A stretch of DNA of 64,000 nucleotides, taken from contig NZ_JPJE01000019.1 in assembly GCF_000765215.1 (NCBI RefSeq), positions 61,840 to 125,839 of the forward strand, read 5' to 3'. This DNA comes from Eubacterium sp. ER2. GTDB taxonomy: Bacteria > Bacillota > Clostridia > Lachnospirales > Lachnospiraceae. A model generated the notes under the pieces. That model was not told the DNA's origin and did not search any database. It saw only the letters and a program-made list of their open reading frames with translations. Positions 46,627-55,174 of the stretch are shown one piece after another. The number at the start of each line of letters is the position of its first letter. The first letter of the stretch is position 1. The translations under genes and the position numbers were made by a program.

Positions 46627-47301
46627 ATGATTTTTTGTGTGGAGGATGACAACAACATCCGGGAACTGGTTGTATATACATTGGAGACAACAGGATTTAA
46701 GGCCCGTGGATTTGAGGACGGGAGCAGTTTTCTTGAGGCTCTGGCGCTGGATACGCCAGAGCTTATTCTTCTTGATATCATGCTCCCGGGGGAGGACGGC
46801 ATCTCCCTGCTCAAACAGCTGAAGGCGTCGGTGAAGACCCAGGACATCCCGGTGATCATGATGACCGCCAAGGGGACGGAGTACGACAAGGTCATGGGGC
46901 TGGATCTGGGGGCGGACGACTATGTGACAAAGCCCTTCGGCATGATGGAGCTGATCTCCCGGATCAAGGCGGTGCTGCGAAGGAGCAAGAAGAATGCTGT
47001 GAAGATCGACGACAAGATTGCCCTGGGCCGCATTGTCATGGATGTAAAAAAACATGAGGTGCAGGCGGACGGACAGGTAGTCACCCTGACCCTAAAGGAG
47101 TTTGAGCTTTTAAAGCGGATGATGAAAAACCCGGATATCGTGCTGACAAGGGATCAGCTCCTGGAGGATATCTGGGGGTATGATTTTGACGGGGAGACAA
47201 GAACGGTGGATGTCCACGTCCGGACTCTCAGGCAGAAGCTTGGAAGTGCGGGAGAACAGATACAGACTGTCCGCGGTGTGGGCTACCGCATGAGCGAATA
47301 G
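46627..47301 (+). CDS. phoB: OmpR/PhoB-type response regulator
   Basis: A 224-aa regulator: receiver domain with acidic pocket FCVEDDNN and phospho-Asp in LLDIMLPG (about residue 50), switch Lys near 100 (YVTKPFG), then a winged-helix domain (TLKEFELLKRMMKNPD, TRTVDVHVRTLRQKLG). Lies after phoU with a kinase next, so it is the Pho response regulator. Confidence 0.92.
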   Translation: MIFCVEDDNNIRELVVYTLETTGFKARGFEDGSSFLEALALDTPELILLDIMLPGEDGISLLKQLKASVKTQDIPVIMMTAKGTEYDKVMGLDLGADDYVTKPFGMMELISRIKAVLRRSKKNAVKIDDKIALGRIVMDVKKHEVQADGQVVTLTLKEFELLKRMMKNPDIVLTRDQLLEDIWGYDFDGETRTVDVHVRTLRQKLGSAGEQIQTVRGVGYRMSE

Positions 47302-47309
47302 GAGATTTT

Positions 47310-48620
47310 ATGAGACGAAAAATACAGCGGAGCATGATCCTTGTTATTGCGGCCACGCTCCTGGTCTCCATGGCCCTCCTGACGTTTGTCGTGTACAGGC
47401 AGAACGTGGGGCTGATGGAGGAGGAAGCAAGGCAGGAGGCAGGGTATATCTGTGCGGCGATAGAGGCGTCCGGGTCCGCATATCTGGAGGAGATGGATGC
47501 CCAGCAGGAGGAGACCAGGGTCACCTGGATCGGCAGTGACGGAGATGTCCTGTATGATTCCTCAGAGGGACAGGAGGATATGGAGAACCACGCGGACCGG
47601 CCGGAGGTGCGGGAGGCGTTCCAAAGCGGAGCGGGACAGGACATACGCGAGTCCGATACGCTGGGCAGACAGATGTTTTACTATGCGCAACGTCTCTCGG
47701 ACGGCTCGGTCCTCCGGGTCTCAAAAACAATCTCCAGCGCTCTTGGCTCGGCGCTGCAGATCCTGCCGGGAATGGCAGTGATAGCAGTGCTGATGGTAGG
47801 CCTGGCCTGGATGCTGTCAAAATGGCAGGTGTCAAAGCTGATAGAACCTATCAATAAACTGGATCTGGAACATCCCCTGGAAAATGATGTTTATGAGGAA
47901 TTGACTCCATTGTTAGAAAGTATGGACAAGCAAAATAAGGAAAAAGAAGCAATTGCAAATATGAGAAAGGAGTTTTCGGCAAATGTTTCTCATGAGCTGA
48001 AAACGCCGCTCACGTCCATTTCCGGATATGCGGAGATCATGATGAACGGGCTCGTCAGGCCCGAGGATGTGCGCGGATTTTCCGAGAGGATCTACAATGA
48101 GGCCAGCCGCCTTATCGTGCTCATTGAGGATATCATCCGGCTCTCCAAGCTGGATGAAGGCGGCGGTGAGGTCGAGAAGGAAGAGGTTGATCTCTATGCC
48201 CTCACAAGAGAGGTGTGCTCGCGTCTGGCCCACAAGGCGGAGAAGCACAGTGTACATGTGGAGGTGTCCGGGGAGCCGGTCAGCATCGTGGGTATACGCC
48301 AGGTTCTCAACGAGATGATCTACAATATCTGTGAGAACGCGATCAAGTACAATAAACCCGGCGGAAAGGTGGACGTCTGGGTGGGGAGCACTCTGAAGGG
48401 AGTGAAGGTGATCGTCACTGACACTGGTATAGGCATACCGGAGGACCAGCAGGAACGGATATTCGAGCGCTTCTACAGGGTGGACAAGAGCCACTCCAAG
48501 GAGACCGGAGGCACGGGACTGGGGCTTTCCATTGTCAAGCACGGAGCTATTCTCCACAATGCCTCCATCCATGTGGACAGCAGCCTGGGAAAGGGTACCA
48601 GGATGGAGCTTACATTCTGA
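47310..48620 (+). CDS. phoR: PhoR-type sensor histidine kinase
   Basis: A 436-aa kinase with two N-terminal helices (residues about 9-31 and 150-172) around an outer sensor region, then the phospho-accepting His in FSANVSHELKTPLTSISGY (about residue 229), N-box NICENAIKYN and G-boxes DTGIGIPED and GGTGLGLSIV. Partner of the response regulator just upstream. Confidence 0.93.
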   Translation: MRRKIQRSMILVIAATLLVSMALLTFVVYRQNVGLMEEEARQEAGYICAAIEASGSAYLEEMDAQQEETRVTWIGSDGDVLYDSSEGQEDMENHADRPEVREAFQSGAGQDIRESDTLGRQMFYYAQRLSDGSVLRVSKTISSALGSALQILPGMAVIAVLMVGLAWMLSKWQVSKLIEPINKLDLEHPLENDVYEELTPLLESMDKQNKEKEAIANMRKEFSANVSHELKTPLTSISGYAEIMMNGLVRPEDVRGFSERIYNEASRLIVLIEDIIRLSKLDEGGGEVEKEEVDLYALTREVCSRLAHKAEKHSVHVEVSGEPVSIVGIRQVLNEMIYNICENAIKYNKPGGKVDVWVGSTLKGVKVIVTDTGIGIPEDQQERIFERFYRVDKSHSKETGGTGLGLSIVKHGAILHNASIHVDSSLGKGTRMELTF

Positions 48621-48638
48621 ACAGCCGGAAAAGTACGA

Positions 48639-48665
48639 GGGACAGGGAAAGGCCTGTCCCTTTTT
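48639..48665 (+). terminator. terminator of the pst-pho operon
   Basis: GGGACAGG pairs with CCTGTCCC over a 6-nt loop and is followed by TTTTT. Confidence 0.92.
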
Positions 48666-48730
48666 GTGTAAATTGCCGCTATGCTGCGAAAAATACGTCA
48701 AAAATTCAGCATACACAGAAGGATAAGTAT

Positions 48731-48957
48731 GGTATAATAACCACAGCGTGGTTATTATACCTGCGCATAGAGCGGTTTCTGCGGAACCGCAGAAATCCGC
48801 CGCGCATCTGCCAGAGGTCCATGGCCGCCGTGCGGCCATGGTATAATAACCACAGCGTGGTTATTATACCTGCGCATAGAGCGGTTTCTGCGGAACCGCA
48901 GAAATCCGCTGCGCATCTGCCAGAGGTCCATGGCGCCGTGTGGCCATGGTATAATAA
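48731..48957. repeat. tandem 109-bp palindrome-rich repeat before fprA
   Basis: Two full copies (starts at 48731 and 48840) and the first 10 bp of a third (48948-48957). Each copy contains three perfect or near-perfect palindromes: 14-bp arms with GGTATAATAACCAC and a 3-nt centre; TTTCTGCGG-AA-CCGCAGAAA; and CATGGCCGC-CGT-GCGGCCATG (copy 2 has lost one base here). TGGTATAAT, an extended -10, begins each copy, including the last before fprA. Could be a REP-like element or a duplicated operator-promoter. Confidence 0.92.
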
Positions 48958-48997
48958 AGTGGCAAAAAAACGGATAGATAAACAGGAGGTTTAGTAT

Positions 48998-50218
48998 ATG
49001 CAGATCACAAGAAAGGTAACAAACGACATTACATGGGTTGGCTGCAATGACAGAAGACTGGCTCTCTTTGAGAACCTGTTTCCCATTCCCCGCGGAGTCT
49101 CCTACAATTCTTATCTCATCCAGGATGAGAAGACTGTCCTGATGGATACAGTTGACAGCAGCGCATCCCAGCAGTTCCTTGAGAATGTGGCCTATGCCCT
49201 GAAGGGGCGAGACCTCGATTACCTTATCGTGCAGCACATGGAGCCGGACCACTGCGGGACGATCGTGGAGGTCATGAGGACCTATCCCCGGGCAAAGGTG
49301 GTGGGCAGTGTCAAGGCACTCCAGATGATCGGCCAGTTTTACGATGTCAGCGGTTTCGACGCTGAAGAGCGGATGATGGCTGTAAAGGAGGGCGATACAT
49401 TGGCCACAGGGGAGCACACCCTCCATTTTCTCATGGCGCCCATGGTACACTGGCCGGAGGTCATGGTTACCTATGACGAGAAGGACAAGGCCCTCTTTTC
49501 GGCGGATGCCTTTGGCACCTTCGGTGCGCTGAACGGAAAGCTTTTCAGCGATGAGGTGGACTTTGAGGGGGAGTGGCTGCCGGATGCCAGGAGATATTAC
49601 GCAAATATCGTGGGTAAATATGGTGTCCAGGTGCAGGCTCTCCTGAAGAAGGCGGCAGCTGTGGATATCCAGATGATCTGCCCCCTTCACGGACCGGTGT
49701 GGAGGAGCGGTCTGTCCTGGTTCATGGACAAGTATGACAAGTGGAGCCGGTATGAGCCCGAGGATAAGGCTGTGGCCATCATCTACGGCTCCATCTATGG
49801 CAATACAGAGAACGCGGCGGACGCGCTTGCCTCCCGCCTGACAGAAAAGGGCGTGAAGGACGTGAAGATGTACGATGTGTCCCGGACCCATGTGTCTGAG
49901 CTCATTGCGGAGATCTTCCGGTGCAGCCATTTGGTACTGGCCTGCTCCACCTACAACGGGGGCATCTACCCGCCTATGGCAGACCTGCTGGAGGACATGA
50001 AGGCCCTCTCTGTGCAGAACAAGACAGTGGCCCTCATGGAAAACGGAACCTGGGCGGCAGCCTCCGGGCGCCTGATCACAGCAAAGCTGGAGGAGATGAA
50101 GAACACCACTTTGCTGGACACAAAGATTTCCATCAAATCCGCTCTCCAGAACGGCAGGGAGACAGAGCTGGACGCCTTTGCGCAGCAGATCGTGGAGGCC
50201 ATGCAGGATGGAGAGTAA
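48998..50218 (+). CDS. fprA: A-type flavoprotein (flavodiiron protein), FprA
   Basis: A 406-aa protein: N-terminal metallo-beta-lactamase domain with the di-iron motif HMEPDH (about residues 79-84) and a later CPLHGPV, then a flavodoxin domain with IIYGSIYGNTENAAD near residue 264. It reduces oxygen or nitric oxide in anaerobes. Starts behind AGGAGG. The TM1266-like gene overlaps its end. Confidence 0.93.
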   Translation: MQITRKVTNDITWVGCNDRRLALFENLFPIPRGVSYNSYLIQDEKTVLMDTVDSSASQQFLENVAYALKGRDLDYLIVQHMEPDHCGTIVEVMRTYPRAKVVGSVKALQMIGQFYDVSGFDAEERMMAVKEGDTLATGEHTLHFLMAPMVHWPEVMVTYDEKDKALFSADAFGTFGALNGKLFSDEVDFEGEWLPDARRYYANIVGKYGVQVQALLKKAAAVDIQMICPLHGPVWRSGLSWFMDKYDKWSRYEPEDKAVAIIYGSIYGNTENAADALASRLTEKGVKDVKMYDVSRTHVSELIAEIFRCSHLVLACSTYNGGIYPPMADLLEDMKALSVQNKTVALMENGTWAAASGRLITAKLEEMKNTTLLDTKISIKSALQNGRETELDAFAQQIVEAMQDGE

Positions 50219-50453
50219 AGTGGTAGTGGTCAGCATCATTGTCAGGGATGAGGAGGCCGCAGCGGCGGTGAATGAGCTGCTCCACGAATACAGGCAGTAC
50301 ATTGTTGGCAGGATGGGCATTCCCTACCGCCAGAGAAATGTGTCCATTATCAGCGTGGTGATGGATGCGCCGGGGGATGTGACCAGCGCCCTCTCGGGCA
50401 AGCTCGGCATGCAGCCGGGAGTGTCGGCAAAGACGCTGACGGCGAAGGTGTAA
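50208..50453 (+). CDS. TM1266-like putative iron-only hydrogenase system regulator
   Basis: An 81-aa ACT-like small protein: SIIVRDEEAAAAVNELL, then YIVGRMGIPY and VSIISVVMDAP match the TIGR03959/TM1266 pattern. It overlaps fprA by 11 nt. In relatives it lies beside [FeFe] hydrogenase maturation genes; none is here. Function inferred from the name only. Confidence 0.75.
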   Translation: MESKVVVVSIIVRDEEAAAAVNELLHEYRQYIVGRMGIPYRQRNVSIISVVMDAPGDVTSALSGKLGMQPGVSAKTLTAKV

Positions 50454-50653
50454 ATCAAAGTTGTTTTCCAATGGCGGGAGCTTTTCAGGCGCCCCGGAGC
50501 GGTCTCCGGGGATGGCTGGCGGGCTTCCGCTTTTTCGTCTTCAGCGGCGCTTTTTGCCGAGGCTGGTTTTCATGGGCAGCGCGCTTCTAAAACAGGCAGT
50601 TACGGCCGTATATATGAAACGAGAAGGTCTGCGGCAGGAGGCAGAGGCGTGCT
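50454..50653. other. gap between TM1266-like gene and dapF
   Basis: It contains a CCCCGGAG-CGGT-CTCCGGGG hairpin (about 50494-50513) with no T run. A 75-aa frame across it has no family resemblance and no good ribosome site, so no gene is called. The dapF AGGAGG site is at its end. Confidence 0.5.
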
Positions 50654-51496
50654 ATGAGATTTTCGAAAATGCAGGGCACGGGAAATGACTATATCTATGT
50701 AAATTGTCTGGAGGAGACGGTCAATGAGCCGGATATCCTTGCCAGGCGACTGAGCGACCGGCATTTTGGGGTGGGGGCGGACGGCCTCATTCTGATCCGC
50801 CCTTCCAGAAGAGCGGATTTTGCTATGGAGATGTACAATGCGGATGGCTCCCGGGGAGAGATGTGCGGGAACGGGATCCGCTGTCTGGGGAAATACGTCT
50901 ACGACAGAGGGCTGACAGATAAGAGAGAGCTGGACATCCAGACCGGGGCAGGCACCCGGCATCTGAGGCTGTTTGCGGAGGAGGAGGTTCCGGCAGGCGG
51001 GGAGATCCGCATGGTGGAGGTGAATATGGGGAAGCCGGTGCTGGAGGCGGACCAGGTGCCTGCCATCTCGGAGCACACCTGCATGATACGCGAGCCTGTG
51101 CGGGTTGGCGGCGTGGAGTACCCGATGACCGCCATCTCCATGGGAAATCCCCACGCGGTCATTTTTACAGGCCATGTGAGAGGGCTGGATCTGCAGCGTT
51201 TGGGTCCGCCCATAGAATATCACGGCCGCTTTCCCAGGCGGGTGAATGTGGAGTTTGCCCAGGTGGAGGATCGGGGGACTGTCAGGGTGCGGGTGTGGGA
51301 GAGGGGGAGCGGTGAGACCCTGTCCTGCGGCACCGGCGCCTGCGCGGTTCTTGCGGCAGGCGTATTAAATGACTTGACAGACCGCCAGGTTACGGTAAAA
51401 TTAATAGGAGGAGACCTGTTGGCACAGTGGCGGGAGGATACCGGCGAAATTCTGCTGACAGGGCCCGCTGTCCACGTGTTTGACGGCGAGGTATAA
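50654..51496 (+). CDS. dapF: diaminopimelate epimerase
   Basis: A 280-aa enzyme that converts LL- to meso-diaminopimelate for lysine and peptidoglycan. MQGTGNDYIYVN start, active-site Cys in EMCGNGIRC (about residue 75) and second Cys in SCGTGACA (about residue 223). Complete. With dapL it forms the DAP aminotransferase route. Confidence 0.95.
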   Translation: MRFSKMQGTGNDYIYVNCLEETVNEPDILARRLSDRHFGVGADGLILIRPSRRADFAMEMYNADGSRGEMCGNGIRCLGKYVYDRGLTDKRELDIQTGAGTRHLRLFAEEEVPAGGEIRMVEVNMGKPVLEADQVPAISEHTCMIREPVRVGGVEYPMTAISMGNPHAVIFTGHVRGLDLQRLGPPIEYHGRFPRRVNVEFAQVEDRGTVRVRVWERGSGETLSCGTGACAVLAAGVLNDLTDRQVTVKLIGGDLLAQWREDTGEILLTGPAVHVFDGEV

Positions 51497-51527
51497 AACA
51501 TAGTAAAAGATAAGGAGAATACAAGAG

Positions 51528-52742
51528 ATGTTCAAAGTAAATGAAGATTATCTGAAATTGCCCGGCAGCTATCTTTTCTCTACTATCGGGAAAAAAGTGG
51601 CGGCCTACCAGGAGGCAAATCCTGAGAAATCCATCATCCGCCTTGGTATCGGCGACGTGACCCAGCCTCTGGCTCCGGCCATCATCGACGCCCTCCACAG
51701 CGCGGTGGATGAGATGGCTCACGCAGAGACGTTCCACGGCTACGCGCCGGATCTTGGATATGAGTTCCTGCGCAGCGCCATGGCAAAAAATGACTATCAG
51801 GACAAGGGCTGCGATATCAGGGCAGACGAGATTTTTATCTCAGACGGAGCAAAGTGTGACTCCGGAAATATCCAGGAGATTTTTGCAAAGGACAACAAGA
51901 TCGCTGTGTGCGATCCCGTGTATCCGGTGTATGTGGACACCAACGTCATGGCAGGCCGAACAGGCACCTACGATCCGAAGACGGAGACATGGAGTGATGT
52001 GATCTACATGCCCTGCACAAAGGAGACAAATTTCGCGCCGGAGCTTCCGAAGGAGACACCGGACATCATTTATCTGTGCTTCCCCAACAACCCTACAGGC
52101 TCCACCATCACAAAGGCACAGCTCCAGGAGTGGGTGGACTATGCCAATAAGGTGGGCGCTGTCATTATCTACGACGCGGCCTACGAGGCATATATCTCCG
52201 AGGAGGATGTTCCCCACACCATCTATGAGTGTGAGGGGGCAAGGACCTGCGCCATCGAGCTGCGCAGCTTCTCCAAAAACGCGGGATTTACCGGCGTGCG
52301 TCTGGGCGCCACCATCGTGCCCAAGGACATCAAGTCCGGTGATGTGATGCTCCATTCCCTTTGGGCAAGACGACACGGCACAAAGTACAACGGCGCGCCC
52401 TACATCGTGCAGAAGGCGGGCGAGGCAGTCTACTCAGAGGCGGGCAAGGCCCAGCTGAAGGAGCAGGTGGCATACTACATGAACAACGCCAAGGTTATCT
52501 ATCAGGGGCTGAAGGACGCAGGCTACAATGTATCAGGCGGCGTCAACGCTCCCTACATCTGGCTGGAAACCCCCTCCGGAATGACCTCCTGGCAGTTCTT
52601 CGACTACCTTCTGGAGAATGCCGGCGTGGTGGGCACCCCCGGTTCAGGCTTCGGCCCCAGCGGGGAAGGATATTTCCGGCTGACAGCCTTCGGCTCCTAC
52701 GAGAATACAGTGGCAGCGATCGAGAGAATAAAGAAGATGTAA
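51528..52742 (+). CDS. dapL: LL-diaminopimelate aminotransferase
   Basis: A 404-aa PLP enzyme making LL-DAP directly from tetrahydrodipicolinate. LGIGDVTQPL, YLCFPNNPTGS and RSFSKNAGFTGVR (the Lys Schiff base at about residue 253) are the family landmarks. It follows dapF after 31 nt and its stop codon is followed immediately by the 47-bp palindrome. Confidence 0.95.
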   Translation: MFKVNEDYLKLPGSYLFSTIGKKVAAYQEANPEKSIIRLGIGDVTQPLAPAIIDALHSAVDEMAHAETFHGYAPDLGYEFLRSAMAKNDYQDKGCDIRADEIFISDGAKCDSGNIQEIFAKDNKIAVCDPVYPVYVDTNVMAGRTGTYDPKTETWSDVIYMPCTKETNFAPELPKETPDIIYLCFPNNPTGSTITKAQLQEWVDYANKVGAVIIYDAAYEAYISEEDVPHTIYECEGARTCAIELRSFSKNAGFTGVRLGATIVPKDIKSGDVMLHSLWARRHGTKYNGAPYIVQKAGEAVYSEAGKAQLKEQVAYYMNNAKVIYQGLKDAGYNVSGGVNAPYIWLETPSGMTSWQFFDYLLENAGVVGTPGSGFGPSGEGYFRLTAFGSYENTVAAIERIKKM

Positions 52743-52743
52743 T

Positions 52744-52790
52744 TTAATTTGAGACGTAATACTTTTTAAAAGTATTACGTCTCAAATTAA
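52744..52790. repeat. perfect 47-bp palindrome, copy 2
   Basis: Two 23-nt arms around one T (52767). It starts two bases after the dapL stop and overlaps the end of the convergent gene. The core is the same as at 1695-1725. It may be a bidirectional terminator of AT-rich type, a regulator site or a mobile repeat. Confidence 0.92.
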
Positions 52791-53360
52791 TGGTACTGGT
52801 GGGGAATTGTGTAAATTGTAACCTGGAAGGACACACTTTCGCAATGGTTTTGCTGGGATAAAGGGGAAAGACCTGCCGATAGTGGCCCAATAGTTTGCTT
52901 TTTTCATCTCGTCCTCGATTTCGGCTTCATCCATCGGTTTTTTGTCCGCAATGGCTTCCGCGATCAGATCCTCCACATCTTGGGGAACGGAGGGGCGATA
53001 TACTCCAACGCTGATATTCAGAAACCCATAAGAATACCCGTCTTCGCTATCGTCAATCTCTCCCTGATTTTCTTTGCTGAGTACATTGTACAAGGTATCT
53101 GCTGGGGTCCGGAAGGCAGAGACGCCATAGATGACCGGCTGCAGCTTCCCGTCAAATCCTCCTAAAAACTCAATGAATTCTATGCTTCCGTCATCGTCAA
53201 AATCAAATCGCAATTCGTTGTTAAAATAGAACAGGGAATGATTCCGTGTACTATAAGGTTCTCCAAACAGGTTTTTCACATCTTTTTGCGAAGAGGCCAA
53301 CGCAATTTTTGCATCACTAAATTCCATACCCACTAAGGGGATGAGCTTTATTTTTTCCAT
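52782..53360 (-). CDS. hypothetical acidic protein
   Basis: A 192-aa protein with an IEFIEFLGGFDGKLQP core and many acidic residues. Not recognised. The last 30 residues, after ANYWATIG, look unlike the rest and run into the palindrome, which suggests the original C-terminus was replaced or shifted. The ATG at 53360 has GAGGTGG 6 nt upstream. Confidence 0.65.
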   Translation of the reverse strand: MEKIKLIPLVGMEFSDAKIALASSQKDVKNLFGEPYSTRNHSLFYFNNELRFDFDDDGSIEFIEFLGGFDGKLQPVIYGVSAFRTPADTLYNVLSKENQGEIDDSEDGYSYGFLNISVGVYRPSVPQDVEDLIAEAIADKKPMDEAEIEDEMKKANYWATIGRSFPFIPAKPLRKCVLPGYNLHNSPPVPLI

Positions 53361-53576
53361 AATTTCCACCTCGCCTAAATGCTCGAATATTTTTGATCAT
53401 TTATCTTTTGCTTAGCAGTTGCTGTTCACAGTATAATTCTGTTTTTAGAACTGTGCAATAAAAAAGATATGCAGCTTTTTTGTCTCTGCATACCTTTGAA
53501 AGCGGATGTATGGCGGTTGTATTCACAGAATTGAAAATGAAAAGGCAACCGGTTTTCTGATTTTAGAAAAAAGAAA
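53361..53576. other. intergenic stretch before attL
   Basis: No convincing gene. A short frame at 53426-53641 on the minus strand merges into att and is a shadow. The sequence is AT-rich and shares no obvious structure besides the terminator that follows. Confidence 0.5.
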
Positions 53577-53598
53577 ATCCCTCGTAAAAACGAGGGAT
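53577..53598 (-). terminator. terminator beyond the element (original tRNA-Pro terminator)
   Basis: ATCCCTCGT pairs with ACGAGGGAT over AAAA; on the minus strand TTTCTT follows. It lies right after the left att site, where the tRNA transcript would end before insertion. Confidence 0.75.
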
Positions 53599-53600
53599 AG

Positions 53601-53636
53601 ATCGGAGTGACAGGATTTGAACCTGCGACCTCTACG
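53601..53636. repeat. attL: 36-bp copy of the tRNA-Pro 3' end
   Basis: Identical over 36 bp to 62900-62935, which is part of an intact tRNA-Pro gene. This displaced 3' end with the element between is the standard outcome of tyrosine-integrase insertion into a tRNA. Confidence 0.95.
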
Positions 53637-53696
53637 CCCACGGTTTGTCCTCAGAGTCCTTGATTTTACTGAGTTTTTACCGGGGCGATCTCAAGA

Positions 53697-53716
53697 GGTA
53701 ACACATCAGGTAACAC
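53697..53716. promoter_or_regulatory. left integrase arm-type repeats
   Basis: GGTAACAC occurs at 53697-53704 and 53709-53716, 60 bp inside attL. The same octamer pair is found 62 bp inside the right end. Likely arm sites bound by the integrase N-terminus. Confidence 0.75.
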
Positions 53717-54928
53717 TTACATTGCACAGGTTTCTACGTTGATTTCCTCAAGAATCTTTGCTTTTTCTGCAATTCCTGTCACATCAAAGGTATAATACTG
53801 CTCATTTACCATTCGGCTATGTCCAAGGATGGAAGCGGCAACGGTAGAAGAAACTCCTCTGCACCGCATATTTGAATTTAGTGTCTTTCGGAAGGCATGT
53901 ATGCCCTTTTGATCAATTCCAACTTGTCTGCATTTTGTTTTGATACAAGATGAAATCGTTTTAGCATGTATCCGACCGTTTTCATTGGCAAAAACCCATT
54001 CACACAAATAGCCATATTCTTTTTCAATCATGTAGATTTTATGCAACAACTTTTTGATTTCCGCAGTCATAGGGAAGAAACGTACCTTTTTATTTTTTGT
54101 GCTGTCAATATAAAATATATCTTTTCTTCGGTTTGATTTCTCAGACTTATCAACTACGATATAATTCTCTTTAATAGCATCCCATCTCAATGCCACAATC
54201 TCGCCGACGCGCATACCCGTCAAGCTGGCAAACTCTACTGCATAGGTCGGAATGTAATTTGGCTTTGCTGCATGATCATCTGCGAATTGTTTTTGGAGCA
54301 GTTTCATATCATCTTTCGCAATAATCTTTTTCTCTGCCGGTTTATATTTCTCAGCGCAATAGGAATAGAAATCTTTTGCCTTGATAAACTCAACAGGATT
54401 ATTTTCTATCCCCAGTTCTTTTCGCCCGTAAAAAACAGTATTTGTAATATATCCAAAAAGTTTTCTGCTGGTTTCTTTCTGAAGATTCAAACGTTTGATG
54501 GTCTGGACCATAAAAATCTTAATATCATCACTGCTGATATGCTTTATATCTTTTTGTGCGAAATCAGTATCTTTGAAAAAGCGATTGTAATCAGTTTCGT
54601 ACTTTGCTACCGTATTATCACTGACTAACTGATCCTGAACTGTCCGCCACATAAGATATACATCCTGAAAGGTGTGTTTCCGCAACGATGGGATTTGACT
54701 TTTCCAGTAAGCTACGACCACATCCTCGATCTCTTTTCTGGTATTGCGCTTTTTTAACGCTTTTTTCCGTTCCTTTTCTTCATCAGGAAGATACGTTCTC
54801 CATTTACCGTCTTTTCCCTGCCATATACTGTAGGGATGATTTTCTATCAATTCCTTTCTTTTATTCATTTCTATCTGTTCTTGCACGTATGCTAAGTCAA
54901 TCATACCGTTTTCAAGCGCATACTGCAA
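53717..54928 (-). CDS. int: tyrosine-type site-specific integrase
   Basis: The 403-aa recombinase has an arm-binding N-terminus, an SAM-like core-binding region (residues about 95-185) and the catalytic domain with R in GMRVGEIVALRW, HAFRKTL (H-x-x-R), LGHS and the nucleophile Tyr in EQYYTF. It moves the element into tRNA-Pro. The frame has no ATG start; TTG at 54928 is used here, but in-frame codons upstream spell ERKTANDVL, so the true N-terminus is longer and may be broken by an indel at 54939-54958. Confidence 0.85.
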   Translation of the reverse strand: MQYALENGMIDLAYVQEQIEMNKRKELIENHPYSIWQGKDGKWRTYLPDEEKERKKALKKRNTRKEIEDVVVAYWKSQIPSLRKHTFQDVYLMWRTVQDQLVSDNTVAKYETDYNRFFKDTDFAQKDIKHISSDDIKIFMVQTIKRLNLQKETSRKLFGYITNTVFYGRKELGIENNPVEFIKAKDFYSYCAEKYKPAEKKIIAKDDMKLLQKQFADDHAAKPNYIPTYAVEFASLTGMRVGEIVALRWDAIKENYIVVDKSEKSNRRKDIFYIDSTKNKKVRFFPMTAEIKKLLHKIYMIEKEYGYLCEWVFANENGRIHAKTISSCIKTKCRQVGIDQKGIHAFRKTLNSNMRCRGVSSTVAASILGHSRMVNEQYYTFDVTGIAEKAKILEEINVETCAM

Positions 54929-55016
54929 TACATCATTTGCCGTTTTTCTTTCTATTGTTCAATCACTTCCTCCTTCCACATATTCCTTTCAAACGAGGAG
55001 AGGAATCCTCTGTGCC

Positions 55017-55174
55017 GTCAGGCACTTTTAAGGCACCTGTCAGGCAGTTTAAAAGTTGCAGTTTTCCTTTATTTTTCAAGCTTTCAGGCAGTTCAGGCGG
55101 TTTATTTTTATTCTTTGGGAAAATAAATTTCAGATAAAATAGATCAGACTCATTTTTACCCGCCTGAACCGCCT
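55017..55174. repeat. iteron-like TCAGGC repeats next to the replication genes
   Basis: GTCAGGCACTT at 55017-55027, GTCAGGCAGTT at 55039-55049, TTCAGGCAGTT at 55083-55093, TTCAGGCGGTT at 55092-55102, and inverted copies CCGCCTGAA and CCGCCTAAA at 55160-55176. Such clusters are typical of replication origins. The location directly after the helicase gene supports an origin, but this is unproven. Confidence 0.7.

Noticed and set aside
48731..48957. CRISPR array
   Set aside because: Period of 109 bp with the whole unit repeated, including what would be spacers. No short repeat with unique spacers and no cas genes.
48755..50320. Long minus-strand frame opposite fprA
   Set aside because: A shadow of the high-GC third codon positions of fprA and the repeat; no family features and no ribosome site.
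50461..50688. 75-codon frame between the TM1266-like gene and dapF
   Set aside because: No ribosome site, no family, overlaps the dapF start in another frame.
53426..53641. 71-codon minus-strand frame over attL
   Set aside because: It reads through the att/tRNA sequence and a terminator; artefact. Similar for 62749-62970.
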